Positions 1 through 7,926 of a stretch of 46,452 nt of DNA are shown here, piece by piece (position 1 is the stretch's first letter; every line of letters begins with the position of its first letter). Location of the stretch: assembly GCA_021787365.1 (NCBI GenBank), contig JAJYMB010000098.1, positions 1-46,452 on the forward strand, in the 5' to 3' direction. The stretch is from Actinomycetes bacterium. Its GTDB lineage: Bacteria; Actinomycetota; Acidimicrobiia; Acidimicrobiales; Palsa-688. Under the pieces are notes generated by a model. That model was not told where the DNA came from. It saw only the letters and a program-made list of their open reading frames with translations, and ran no database searches. A program made the translations under genes and the position numbers.

Positions 1-65
1 ACGGGCAAATCGCCGAGAGGCGCCTCTCGTCGCTCCTGAGGGCCATCCCCCTGGACGGTACGTAG
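1..65 (+). CDS. 3' end of an unidentified gene (partial)
   Basis: One plus-strand frame is open from the window edge to a TAG at 63-65, giving about 20 residues. Nearly all its codons end in G or C, as in the real genes nearby. The peptide is a basic, Leu-rich C-terminal tail (ends IPLDGT). No family can be named from so little. The stop lies about 60 bp from the convergent pyrE-like gene. It could be chance in GC-rich DNA. Confidence 0.3.
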   Translation, partial: GQIAERRLSSLLRAIPLDGT

Positions 66-128
66 AGGCATCCTGCCTTCTTTAGGCCCTCTTACGCGGT
101 CGGCCGTCACTAATCGGTGGATTCAGGT

Positions 129-689
129 TTAGGTGGCGTGGTTGGCGACCGCACCCCTCAGTTCAGCTGCCGTGAAGAGCGGTAGCAGCTCGAGGCCGGC
201 CTCTTCGAGCCGGCCGGCGCCGGGCGAGGCGGCTGTCGCGGGGGGCCGGCGGTCGATAGCGCAGAGGACCTTGGTGATGACCGCACCTCGCCGGCGCAGG
301 TCCCCCACGGACTTCACGACCTGGCCTCCGGTCGTGACGACGTCTTCGACCACCAAGAGGTGTTTGCCGGCAACGTCGCGGCCCTCAGCCAGCTTGGCGG
401 TGCCGTAGGTCTTGGCCTCTTTGCGGACGAGCACCTGGGCCAACCCCGTCACCAGCGACAGCGCTGTCGAGAGCGGCACACCGCCGAGCTCCAGGCCGGC
501 CAGCATGTCGGTCCCCGCGGGCACGAGCGGTGCAGCCAGCTCGGCAACGGCGCGGAGCAGCTGCGGGTCCGACTCGAACAAGTACTTGTCGAAGTAGAAG
601 TCGGTCACCTGCCCGGAGCGCAGTACGAAGTGGCCGGTCAGGTAGCAGGCCTCCTGGAGACGCCGGGCTAGTTCATTCCTTTCCACCAT
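129..689 (-). CDS. pyrE: orotate phosphoribosyltransferase-like protein (PyrE family)
   Basis: Predicted to transfer a phosphoribosyl group from PRPP to orotate, giving OMP in cytosolic pyrimidine synthesis. Seen: an N-terminal segment rich in the usual OPRT pattern (FVLRSGQVTDFYFDKYLFES), a Lys/Glu-rich middle (VRKEAKTYGTAK) and the PRPP loop LLVVEDVVTTGGQVV followed by the typical RRRGA turn. At 186 residues it is slightly short but complete. ATG 689 is chosen because PyrE homology begins there. An earlier in-frame ATG at 731 would overlap the stop of the upstream pgsA-like gene by 8 bp, which fits translational coupling. Neither start has a clear ribosome site. Some actinobacterial OPRT-like proteins act on other bases, so the substrate is inferred. 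Confidence 0.82.
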   Translation of the reverse strand: MVERNELARRLQEACYLTGHFVLRSGQVTDFYFDKYLFESDPQLLRAVAELAAPLVPAGTDMLAGLELGGVPLSTALSLVTGLAQVLVRKEAKTYGTAKLAEGRDVAGKHLLVVEDVVTTGGQVVKSVGDLRRRGAVITKVLCAIDRRPPATAASPGAGRLEEAGLELLPLFTAAELRGAVANHAT

Positions 690-723
690 GCCATCATGCC
701 CGGGGCCGGCATCGTGGGTGTAG

Positions 724-1362
724 CTACCCATTGTGGCGGTTCGCCACGGCTGCACGCGCTCTCGGCGCGTACACCGCCAGCGAGGCCCAAGCCAGCGCCA
801 GCCCCGCCACGGCAGCAACCCAAGCCAGGACCGTGGCTACGTGATGCCAGCCGACGGTCGAGCTACCGGCCAGGAACAGGGGGAACGCGCACATAAGCCC
901 GAAGGTCCCAGCTTTTCCTAGAAGGACCACGTCGATGCGCGGGGCGCCGGCGAGCGCGAGGACCATGGCCGACGTCGCGACGACGCCCTCGCGAGCGATG
1001 GTGGCGACGGCGATACCTACTGGGACGGCACCGACGGCCAGCGTCCCGACCACGGCCGTCGCGAGCAGCACGCGGTCGGCGACCGTGTCGAGCACCTTGC
1101 CCAGGTTTGTCACCTGGCCGAGCCGGCGGGCGAGCTGGCCGTCCAGCCCGTCCGTCATGCCGAGGGCCCCGAGCAGTACTGCGGCCGCGAACCAGCCACG
1201 CCGGCGGGGCTCGGCGAGGAGCCAGACGAAGACCGGGATGAGGACCAAGCGCACGGTCGTGACTGCGTTGGGGAGAGAGAGGACCCGGTCTTCTCCTTGC
1301 CTCTTACCCCGCTCGGGGCCCCGACCCCCGGCTCCTCCCCGAGGCGGGGCCGCCAACCCCAC
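724..1362 (-). CDS. pgsA: CDP-alcohol phosphatidyltransferase (PgsA-like)
   Basis: Membrane enzyme that joins a CDP-diacylglycerol lipid to an alcohol, probably glycerol-3-phosphate, making the phosphatidylglycerol precursor. Seen: the family signature reads TDGLDGQLARRLG, then NLGKVLDTVAD, which contains the metal-binding Asp residues in the expected DGxxDGxxAR-G-D-D spacing. Several hydrophobic helices follow (for example VLIPVFVWLLA and GIAVATIAREGVVA). The stop overlaps the upstream end of the pyrE-like gene, so the two are probably co-transcribed. The start is unresolved: the frame is open up to 1704 but that end is low-complexity and overlaps the divergent dacC gene. The GTG at 1362 gives about 212 residues, normal for PgsA. 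Substrate choice within the family is uncertain. Confidence 0.8.
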   Translation of the reverse strand: MGLAAPPRGGAGGRGPERGKRQGEDRVLSLPNAVTTVRLVLIPVFVWLLAEPRRRGWFAAAVLLGALGMTDGLDGQLARRLGQVTNLGKVLDTVADRVLLATAVVGTLAVGAVPVGIAVATIAREGVVATSAMVLALAGAPRIDVVLLGKAGTFGLMCAFPLFLAGSSTVGWHHVATVLAWVAAVAGLALAWASLAVYAPRARAAVANRHNG

Positions 1363-1537
1363 CCGGGACCGTAGGCGCCGGCGCCCCGGGCCGTCCTGGC
1401 GCCGGGCTCGCTTTTCGTCGCGCCCGCTCCCCGCCTGAGCTGGCGTCCGGTCCACGAGCTCGAACCTAGTGCCCCGGGGGCTGCGCTGTAGAAGGCGGGC
1501 AGGACCTTGGTGTTGTCTGGCACGAGGACCTGGCGCT

Positions 1538-1569
1538 GGGCCATGATGTTGGGCCATGATGTTGGGCCG
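1538..1569. repeat. 13-bp tandem duplication at the dacC start
   Basis: The unit gggccatgatgtt occurs twice head to tail (1538-1550 and 1551-1563), followed by a partial third copy. It duplicates an ATGATG start-like sequence, the two copies being out of frame with each other, and makes the exact initiation codon of the carboxypeptidase ambiguous. Confidence 0.8.
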
Positions 1570-2860
1570 AATGCCCCGTCGCCCAGCACCAGTCGTACCG
1601 CCTCGCACCTCTCGTTCGGGACGCCACGGGCGCCCGAGCCCCGCCCAGCTCCGCCTCAGGTGGGGCGCGCTGGCATTGGTCCTCGTAGTGGCGCTGGGGG
1701 CCATCTACTGCGGCGTTCAGCTAGCCCGGAGCGTGCCGCCGATCGCCGTGTCCGAGGTCCTGCCGGCCCGCCTCGTAGCGTCCGGCGACCCGCCGGCGCT
1801 GCCCCTGCCGTCCCAAGGCGCCGCCCAGGTGGAAGTGGCCGGGCTCGGCGAACTGGGTGGCGTGCGCGCGACCGAGCCGCTCCCGCTCGCCAGCGTGACC
1901 AAGCTCATGACAGCCCTCGTCGTCCTGCATGACCACCCACTTTCGCCCGGCCAGCAGGGCCCGGCGATAACGATTACCGCGGCCGACGCCGCCGCCTACT
2001 CCGCCGAGCTAGCGCAGAACGACTCGGTAGCCAAGGTGGCGGCAGGCGAACAGTTGACGGAGTTCCAGGCCCTGGAGGCGCTCCTCGTCCCATCGGCCGA
2101 CAACGTGGCCAACATCCTGGCTAGCTGGGACGCCGGCAGCGTGACCGCCTTTGTCAGCCGCATGAACGCCCAAGCAGACAAGCTCGGCCTCCACCAAACC
2201 CACTACGCTGACCCCGCCGGCCTCGACCCCGAGAGCGCTGGCAGCGCAGCCGACATGGTGCGCCTCGCTGGTTACGTGATGGCCGAGCCGGTGCTCCGCC
2301 AGATCGTGGCCATGCCCCAGGTCACCTTGCCGGTGGCGGGGACCGTGTACAACTACGACTACGACCTCGGCCGCGACGGGATCATCGGCATCAAGACCGG
2401 TTCGACGCCGCAGGCGGGGGGCAACTTCGTGTTCGCCGCTCGCAAGGACGTGGCCGGCAAGAGCTTCACGGTGCTGGGGGCCGTTTTGAACCAGGGCGGC
2501 CAGCAACCTCTCCAGTCCGCCCTCGACCTGGCCAAGCGGTTGAGCGTGGCCGCCTTCTCCGACATCAGAACGGTCACGCTGCTACCCGAGGGCACCAAGG
2601 TCTTGTCGCTCGGGTCGCCCTGGGGCCAGCGGGCAACGGCTGTCACCACCCGGGCCATCAGCGCGTTGGGTGTCCCCGGCGAAGTCGCTGGCGCCAGGGT
2701 GGAACTCTCGCCGGGCACCTCCAAGCTCCGCGAAACCGCGCCGGGGCAGCAGCTCGCCACGGTGAAACTCTCCTTCCCCGGCGGGGAGGCGAGCGTCCCG
2801 GCCGTGGTCACCGGCCGCGTGGCGCCCGCTTCGGTCTCGTACCGCCTGGGCCGGATCTGA
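1556..2860 (+). CDS. dacC: D-alanyl-D-alanine carboxypeptidase (peptidase S11)
   Basis: Penicillin-binding carboxypeptidase that removes the terminal D-Ala of peptidoglycan stem peptides outside the membrane. Seen: a basic N terminus, one hydrophobic signal or anchor segment (about residues 37-54, LALVLVVALGAIYC), the catalytic SVTK box at S113-K116, SADN at 180-183 where many family members have SxN, and the KTG box at 280-282 (GIKTGSTPQAGGNF). The C-terminal 120 residues form the usual beta-rich PBP5-like stalk. At 434 residues it is normal in length. ATG 1556 and ATG 1571 are both possible starts within the 13-bp duplication. It converges on the ABC exporter 18 bp away with no obvious terminator between them. 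The third residue of the second motif is Asp instead of Asn, seen in other actinobacterial members as far as I recall. Confidence 0.9.
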   Translation: MMLGRMPRRPAPVVPPRTSRSGRHGRPSPAQLRLRWGALALVLVVALGAIYCGVQLARSVPPIAVSEVLPARLVASGDPPALPLPSQGAAQVEVAGLGELGGVRATEPLPLASVTKLMTALVVLHDHPLSPGQQGPAITITAADAAAYSAELAQNDSVAKVAAGEQLTEFQALEALLVPSADNVANILASWDAGSVTAFVSRMNAQADKLGLHQTHYADPAGLDPESAGSAADMVRLAGYVMAEPVLRQIVAMPQVTLPVAGTVYNYDYDLGRDGIIGIKTGSTPQAGGNFVFAARKDVAGKSFTVLGAVLNQGGQQPLQSALDLAKRLSVAAFSDIRTVTLLPEGTKVLSLGSPWGQRATAVTTRAISALGVPGEVAGARVELSPGTSKLRETAPGQQLATVKLSFPGGEASVPAVVTGRVAPASVSYRLGRI

Positions 2861-2878
2861 CCGGCGGCTTCAGACGGT

Positions 2879-4669
2879 TCAGGCGGAGAGGAAACCGCCT
2901 GACTGGTGCTCCCAGAGGTGGCGGTAGGTGCCGGTGGTCCCGGCGAGCAACAGGTCCCGGTGGGTGCCCTGCTCGACGACCCTCCCCGCGTCGATGACCA
3001 CGATCCGGTCGAGGTGAGCGATGGTCGAGAGGCGGTGCGCGACGACCAGGGCGGTCGAAGCCGCCATGAGCCGCCAAAGGGCGTCCTGCACGTAGCGCTC
3101 GGACTCCGAGTCGAGCGAACTGGTCGCCTCGTCGAGCACCAGCACCGGCGCCCCTTTCAACATGGCCTGGGCGATGGCCACGCGCTGGCGCTGGCCCCCT
3201 GAGAGCTTGAGGCCGCGTTCGCCGACCACGGTGTTGTAGCCCTCCGGTAGCTGGCTGACGAACTCGTCGACGTGCGCCTCCAGCGCCACCAGGCGCACCC
3301 GGTCCGCGTCGACCGGCCCGGGCTGGCCGTACCAGATGTTGTCGGCGATGCTCCGGTGGAGCATCTGGGGATCCTGGGGCACGTACGAGATCGAGCGGCG
3401 CAGGCTCGCTTGCGTGCAGAACGCTATGTCTTGGCCGTCGATCAGGATCTGCCCGTGGTCGAGCTCCATAAACCTTAGTACCAGGCGGGTTATCGTCGAT
3501 TTCCCCCCACCCGAGGGGCCGACGACCCCGACGTGCTCGCCCGGTGCCACCTCCAGGTTGAAGTCTTCGAGCAGGGGACGTTCGGGCAGGTAGGAGAAGT
3601 AGACCGAGTCGAAGCGCACCGCCCCTTCGGTGACCCTGAGCTCGGTGGCGCCGGCCCGGTCCACGACAGCCGCCGGCGAGGTGGCCAGCGCGACGAGCTT
3701 GGCCGCCCGCCCGAGCCCCCGTGAGAGGTTGCGGATTGCCATGAAGCTCTGCACCAGCTGGGCCGAGACCTGTGAGGAGTAGAACAGCACGAGATAGACG
3801 ACCCCGGCCTTGATGTCGCCCCGGACGGCTAAGACCACGCCCACCAAGAGGGCGGCCCAGGTCATTAAGCTGACCGTCCCCGCCATCCAGATCCGAGTGA
3901 TGGTGAACACCCGCCGTCCCTGCAGGTCGGCTCTCACCGAGGCCTCGAGGAGCTCAGCGACTCTCTCGGACTCCTCTGCTTCGCCTGCGCCGGCGAGCAC
4001 CGTGGTCACGTTGCGGATGACGTCCGAAGCCGTCCCCTCGGCTCGCGAGTGGGCGCGAGAAAACCGCTTGGACGCCTCGGTCACCGGTGCCGAACGCTTG
4101 GTCACCACGGCTACGAAGGCCGCTGACAGCGCCACCAGCACGAGGGCCACCGGCCAGGCCACGAAGGCGAGCACTCCGATCGCCGACAGCAGCACCACGA
4201 TGATGCGCAGCACGTCCCACTGCAAGACATCAATGCCATCGACCAACGCCCAAGCGAAAGCGCTGAGGGCCGAGGCGACCTCCCCCGAGGGATGGTCGAT
4301 GTGCCAACGGTAGCCGAGGGACAGGAGACGTTCGAAGCTCTTCAAGATGCTGTTGGCGAAGGTCCTTATGGCGCCCTCCCATTCGAGCCAGCCCGCCATG
4401 CGCTGGAACGCCTGGCCGACGACGAGCAGCACGGCGTAGGCGATGATCAGGCTGCCAAAGCGCGCCCAGAGAGCAGGGTGCGGAGGGAGCGTGGCGATGC
4501 GGTCGAGCACAGCGGCAAAAACGAGGGGGCTCGCCACGTCCGAGATGACCACGGCGAGCACCAAGAAGGTGGCCGCAGCCAGGAGGCGGCGGGCGTAGGG
4601 ACGCGCGAGGCCGGCGCAGTATGCCACCGTTTCTCTCGTCGAAGCGGCCTCGCCCTCGAACTCGTCCAT
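2879..4669 (-). CDS. ABC exporter, fused membrane and ATPase domains
   Basis: Half-size ABC exporter that probably works as a homodimer in the inner membrane. The substrate is unknown; lipids, peptides or drugs are all possible. Seen in the 596 residues: six predicted membrane helices in residues 28-310, then an ATPase domain with Walker A GPSGGGKST at 384-392, the LSGGQRQR signature, Walker B VLVLDEAT and the H-loop AHRLS. ATG 4669 is chosen because a strong GGAGAGGAGGG ribosome site sits a few bases upstream. The frame stays open to 4915 only because it runs through a repeat element. No partner half-transporter lies next to it. Confidence 0.9.
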   Translation of the reverse strand: MDEFEGEAASTRETVAYCAGLARPYARRLLAAATFLVLAVVISDVASPLVFAAVLDRIATLPPHPALWARFGSLIIAYAVLLVVGQAFQRMAGWLEWEGAIRTFANSILKSFERLLSLGYRWHIDHPSGEVASALSAFAWALVDGIDVLQWDVLRIIVVLLSAIGVLAFVAWPVALVLVALSAAFVAVVTKRSAPVTEASKRFSRAHSRAEGTASDVIRNVTTVLAGAGEAEESERVAELLEASVRADLQGRRVFTITRIWMAGTVSLMTWAALLVGVVLAVRGDIKAGVVYLVLFYSSQVSAQLVQSFMAIRNLSRGLGRAAKLVALATSPAAVVDRAGATELRVTEGAVRFDSVYFSYLPERPLLEDFNLEVAPGEHVGVVGPSGGGKSTITRLVLRFMELDHGQILIDGQDIAFCTQASLRRSISYVPQDPQMLHRSIADNIWYGQPGPVDADRVRLVALEAHVDEFVSQLPEGYNTVVGERGLKLSGGQRQRVAIAQAMLKGAPVLVLDEATSSLDSESERYVQDALWRLMAASTALVVAHRLSTIAHLDRIVVIDAGRVVEQGTHRDLLLAGTTGTYRHLWEHQSGGFLSA

Positions 4670-4984
4670 GTGCCCTCCTCTCCTCTCGAGCCCTTTGATC
4701 CCTCTCGACCCGCGTGACGTCCGGCCGGTACCTGTCGTGGAGAGCCCGTTAGCCAGTCTGTCGCGCTCGCCTTGGTAGAGCGAGCGAATTTCGGCACGGC
4801 GCCCAGGCCGCCCCTCCGGCGTTCTGACCGACGTGAACGGCCGAAAGTCACGTTCATCAGGAGGGTGGCCCATTTTTGCCCGTAGAACTGGTCGATGTGG
4901 GTCTTGTGCCAACATGTCCGCAAGTTCTGTGACTGACCGAGCGCTACCGATTAGGCGGGGCTGGCCCTTGGACCTAAAGCGCTC
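4670..4984. other. intergenic region with repeat copy A
   Basis: This 315-base gap between the exporter start and the end of the AbiEi/DUF559-like gene contains repeat copy A (4824-4932) and the exporter ribosome site. I see no further gene. Its frames are open but lack the strong G/C third-position bias of the neighbours. Confidence 0.6.
4824..4932. repeat. dispersed direct repeat, copy A
   Basis: About 109 bp that match 6241-6350 in the same orientation, with about 14 mismatches and one gap (near 86 percent identity by eye). The core ggcccatttttgcccgtaga is identical in both. On the minus strand both copies translate to a similar peptide containing HIDQFYGQKWAT and FGRSR, with mostly conservative changes, so it may be an old coding fragment such as a mobile-element end. 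No terminal inverted repeats are evident. Confidence 0.75.
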
Positions 4985-5977
4985 TCAATGCCGGCTCAGC
5001 CCGAGGGACCAGGCCTCGTGCAACTTCCGTATGCACCGGCTGGTGTCCGGTTCGCAGACCAGGTCGACCCAGGTGAAGCGCAGTAGTACCCAGCCGGCGA
5101 GCGAGAGCGCAAGCAGGATCATGTTCTGCCGACGGAGGTCGCGGGCCAGGGCAGCGGGGGAAGCGTGCGTGGCCGCCCCGTCGATCTCGATTGCGACCCT
5201 GACATCCGGCCACGCGTGATCGAGGCGGAAGTTGCCCTCGGGGGTACGGACGACGAACTGGCGCTGTGGCGGTGGCAACCCGGCTCTGCGCACGAGTTGC
5301 ACGAACAAGGTCTCAGCATCGCTCGCGGTCGGGACCTGTCCTGGTGGCCGTGCTGCCAGCAGGGAGCGGAGAGCGCGAGTACCCCGAAGTGCTGGAGCCG
5401 CTTGCAGACTGGCCTCGAGTTCTTGCACCGTCGCTTGCCCCGTTCGCAGGGCGGACTCGAGCGCCCGCTCGATGAGGTTTGCATCCGCCACCTGGCCGAG
5501 GTCGATGAGGGTGCGTCTCACAGAGGTGACCGGGAGCCCCTCGAGAGCAACGAGGTCCCCTGGACCGAACGGTCGCACCCGCAGGAGCCGGTGCGACCCT
5601 TGTGACGACCCTTCCCCACGGGTCACCGCCAACTCGACTGAGGAAGACGCACCCACCTCGACTGGGAGAAACGCACCCGTGAACACGAAGCCGTCTAAAC
5701 CCCACAAAGCGGCCGCCGAGCGACGGAACACCGCCGCGCTGGCTCGTTGCTTGGGCGGGCAACTACAAAACGCCGCAAAGAGCTCGTGCTTCCATTGGGC
5801 GGCTGGGTCTCCCCTGGCCGACCAACGGGGGTCGATCACCAGCCAACGGCCACGTCGCTCGAGACGCCCGCTGGCTACGGCCCCGCGCAGCCGGTGCCTG
5901 CTCAGGCCAGCAGCCGCGAGCTGGTCCCAGGAGGCCGCGCCGCACTGGTTGGTAATCAGGTCAGACCACGAGATGAT
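4985..5977 (-). CDS. AbiEi-like winged-helix / DUF559 nuclease-fold protein
   Basis: An N-terminal segment (GAASWDQLAAAGLSRHRLRG, then GRLERRGRWLVID) resembles the winged-helix domain annotated as AbiEi antitoxin. A middle region contains SVRRTLIDLG. The C terminus resembles the DUF559/PD-(D/E)xK fold: AETLF, FRLDHAWPDVRVAIEIDG and WVLLRFTW, with candidate metal ligands E, D and E-I-D. Such proteins are common single genes in actinobacteria and their function is not established; a role in a toxin-antitoxin or restriction-like system is only implied by domain names. The start is not resolved: the frame is open to 6340 with no good ATG or GTG near the domain, so 5977 is a homology estimate. It is bracketed by the two copies of a 110-bp direct repeat, which suggests transfer or rearrangement. 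Confidence 0.7.
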   Translation of the reverse strand: MISWSDLITNQCGAASWDQLAAAGLSRHRLRGAVASGRLERRGRWLVIDPRWSARGDPAAQWKHELFAAFCSCPPKQRASAAVFRRSAAALWGLDGFVFTGAFLPVEVGASSSVELAVTRGEGSSQGSHRLLRVRPFGPGDLVALEGLPVTSVRRTLIDLGQVADANLIERALESALRTGQATVQELEASLQAAPALRGTRALRSLLAARPPGQVPTASDAETLFVQLVRRAGLPPPQRQFVVRTPEGNFRLDHAWPDVRVAIEIDGAATHASPAALARDLRRQNMILLALSLAGWVLLRFTWVDLVCEPDTSRCIRKLHEAWSLGLSRH

Positions 5978-6049
5978 ATGAAAGGATACTACGTACCCGA
6001 CAGGCCCGCAATAGCCCGCTGAGACAGATGCGCCAGAGCGCGTCCGTTG

Positions 6050-6223
6050 GTGACATTCGGGCCGCCCGGAGGACTGCCGATCACGATCGCCGCCCCGAAG
6101 CTGCTTCCCCAGGCGAGTCGGGCCAACATCGCCGGAGGCTGGGCCAAGATAGCCACGAACACCCACCCGGACGGCGTTGTGTTCTCCGTCAGCAACGCCA
6201 ACGTAAAAGGCCGTGCCGTGTAG
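6050..6223 (+). pseudogene. short coding fragment of unknown family
   Basis: A frame from GTG 6050 to TAG 6223 gives about 57 residues ending IATNTHPDGVVFSVSNANV-KGRAV. About five in six of its codons end in G or C, like real genes here, yet the frame is closed by TGA at 6020-6022 just upstream. It may be the 3' remnant of a longer gene or a genuine small gene. I do not recognise the family. It lies between the AbiEi/DUF559-like gene and repeat copy B, on the opposite strand to its neighbours. Confidence 0.35.
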
Positions 6224-6240
6224 GCGTCTCGTCCACGGCG

Positions 6241-6350
6241 CTGATGGACGTGAACGGCCGAAGGCCACATTTATCAGTACAGTGGCCCATTTTTGCCCGT
6301 AGAACTGGTCGATGTGGCCCTCGTACCAACACGTCCGCAAGTTTCTGTGA
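6241..6350. repeat. dispersed direct repeat, copy B
   Basis: Second copy of the element at 4824-4932, same orientation, 110 bp. It lies about 260-370 bp upstream of the AbiEi/DUF559-like coding region, as copy A lies upstream of the ABC exporter. The minus-strand peptide differs by conservative changes (T to A, M to I, L to V), which hints at a formerly translated sequence. Confidence 0.75.
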
Positions 6351-6361
6351 AAGGAGGGGGG

Positions 6362-6586
6362 TTAGCTACCGGTCAGCGTTAGCGTCGGCCAGCGCTCGCC
6401 GGCGAGGGCCTGCCCCGCTCCCTGCCGAGCCACGATCTCGTCCAAGAGCCAACAGCTCTCCCAGTGCCCGCCACCGAGGTCCGAGCGGCCGGGGCTCTTT
6501 TCGGAGAAGATGTCCATGGCGAAAGGGCAGCGGGGGTGGGACCTGCACCAGCTCGGAGGCGAGATCAGGCGCCGCGGTTCGCCGGT
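6362..6586 (-). pseudogene. orphan C-terminal tail of an oligopeptide ABC ATPase
   Basis: The minus strand encodes a segment reading TGEPRRLISPPS, then WCRSHPRCPFAMD, then GGHWESCWLL, ending at TAA 6362. This is the pattern of the Cys/His-rich C-terminal tail of OppD/DppF-type ATPases (compare CPYHPRCPLADEVC and GHLVACHV in the intact gene at 9359). One expected Cys is Phe here (AMDIF). The ATPase core is missing: immediately upstream lies the end of murD2, which overlaps it by 22 bp. Third positions remain G/C rich, so decay is recent or the tail is still translated. The simplest reading is a deletion that joined the 3' end of murD2 to the 3' end of a lost importer ATPase gene. Confidence 0.65.
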
Positions 6587-7926
6587 CGAGCCCTCCTGTT
6601 CGCCGGCGCCCTTCTCATTGGGCCCTCCCCTTCGGGGCCGAGGGACTTGATGGCAGCGCGGAAGGCGGCCGCGCGTTGTTCGTAGTTGGCATAGACGCCG
6701 TAGCTGGGCGCGGCAGGCGACAGGAGGACGACCCCGCCGGCGGGTGCCCAGGCCGCCGCCTGGCGGACCGCCTCATCGATGTCGGCGCAGGCGACGGCTT
6801 GGCAGCCCCTTTCGGTAAGGGCCTGGCGGGCACGTTCCCCGCTTTCCGGAAGCGTCAGCACGAGCGTGGGTGCCGGACGCAGGGACAAGTACTCGCCGAG
6901 CGGCGCGTAGTCGATGCCTCGGTCGTACCCACCCACCAGCAGGGCGAGGGGCCGCCCCTCGAAGACCTTGGCGGCGGCGATGGTCGGCAGGACGTTGGTG
7001 GACAGCGAGTCGTCGACGAACTCGACACCGCCACGCTCGGCTACGGTCTCCAACCGGTGGGGTAGTGGGCGGAAGCCCTCGGCCGCCCGGGCCAGGAGGA
7101 CCGGGTCGGCGGCGCCGGCGACCCCCATCTCCTCCAGGCAGGCCGCGGCGATCAGGGCGTTGGTGAGGTTGTGGGCCCCGCGGAGGCCGAGCTTTGCTAT
7201 CCACGAGGCAGGCTGGACCGGCTCCACCCACCTGGTGCTGGGCCCGAGCAGCGCCGCCCGCTCCCGAAGGCGCTCGTCCGTGCCGTTGGCAACGGTAATG
7301 CGCGCCCCCCGCTTGTGGCAGAGCGAGAGCTTGTCCCTGTAATAGTTGTCCACAGAGCCGTGCCAGTCGAGGTGGTCGGGGTGGAGCGAGGTAACGGCGG
7401 CCACGGCCGGGGAGGACCAGAGGTCGGTGACCTGGTAGCTCGAGACCTCGACCACCCAGAGGTCGGCGTCGTTTTCCTCGGCCGGGCCCCAGGGGACCTG
7501 CCCGATGTTGCCCCCGACGAAGCAGCGTACACCGAGCCCCCTGGCTAAGTGCCCAGCTAGGGCGGCGGTCGTCGACTTGCCCTTGGTGCCCGTGACCCCG
7601 ACGACCCGTTCGGGCCCGACCTCCTCCAGCCAGAGCCCCATTCCCCCGACCACCGCCACGCCGGCCCCCTCGAGCTTGCCCACTGCGTCCGCGTAGCGCG
7701 ATATCCCGGGGGACTTGACCACCACATCACAGGCCGAGAGCGCCTCGAGGCCGCCCGCGCTAGTCGCAAGAACTCCGGGCTCCTGTGGCGCGTCGTCGAC
7801 CACGGCGGCTGGGACCACGCCCAGGTTCTCCAGTTTTTGCAGCGTGGCCCGGCCCTCTGTGCCGACACCCCAGATGCCGACGCGCCTCGTAGTGAGGTCA
7901 GCGAAGCGCAGCGGCGAAGAGCGCAT
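6565..7926 (-). CDS. murD2: UDP-N-acetylmuramoyl-L-alanine--L-glutamate ligase (MurD2)
   Basis: Cytosolic Mur ligase that adds glutamate to UDP-MurNAc-L-Ala using ATP. Seen in 453 residues: an N-terminal Rossmann-like domain (GIWGVGTEGRA), the P-loop VTGTKGKSTTAALAG, the central signature VTSLHPDHLDWHG with EVSSYQ before it, NLTNALIAA, and the C-terminal GGYDRGIDYAPL. It directly follows murL and overlaps it by 29 bp. That pairing defines MurD2, which uses L-Glu and leaves inversion to MurL, as shown for the Xanthomonas pair. An ordinary D-Glu MurD cannot be excluded from sequence alone. ATG 7926 is chosen because homology starts just after it. The last about 20 residues (PMRRAPANRRARP) are unusual and may come from the deletion junction downstream. 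Confidence 0.87.
   Translation of the reverse strand: MRSSPLRFADLTTRRVGIWGVGTEGRATLQKLENLGVVPAAVVDDAPQEPGVLATSAGGLEALSACDVVVKSPGISRYADAVGKLEGAGVAVVGGMGLWLEEVGPERVVGVTGTKGKSTTAALAGHLARGLGVRCFVGGNIGQVPWGPAEENDADLWVVEVSSYQVTDLWSSPAVAAVTSLHPDHLDWHGSVDNYYRDKLSLCHKRGARITVANGTDERLRERAALLGPSTRWVEPVQPASWIAKLGLRGAHNLTNALIAAACLEEMGVAGAADPVLLARAAEGFRPLPHRLETVAERGGVEFVDDSLSTNVLPTIAAAKVFEGRPLALLVGGYDRGIDYAPLGEYLSLRPAPTLVLTLPESGERARQALTERGCQAVACADIDEAVRQAAAWAPAGGVVLLSPAAPSYGVYANYEQRAAAFRAAIKSLGPEGEGPMRRAPANRRARPANRGA

Noticed and set aside
2879..4915. Longer ABC exporter starting at 4915
   Set aside because: The extra 82 residues come from repeat copy A and intergenic sequence; a strong ribosome site marks ATG 4669.
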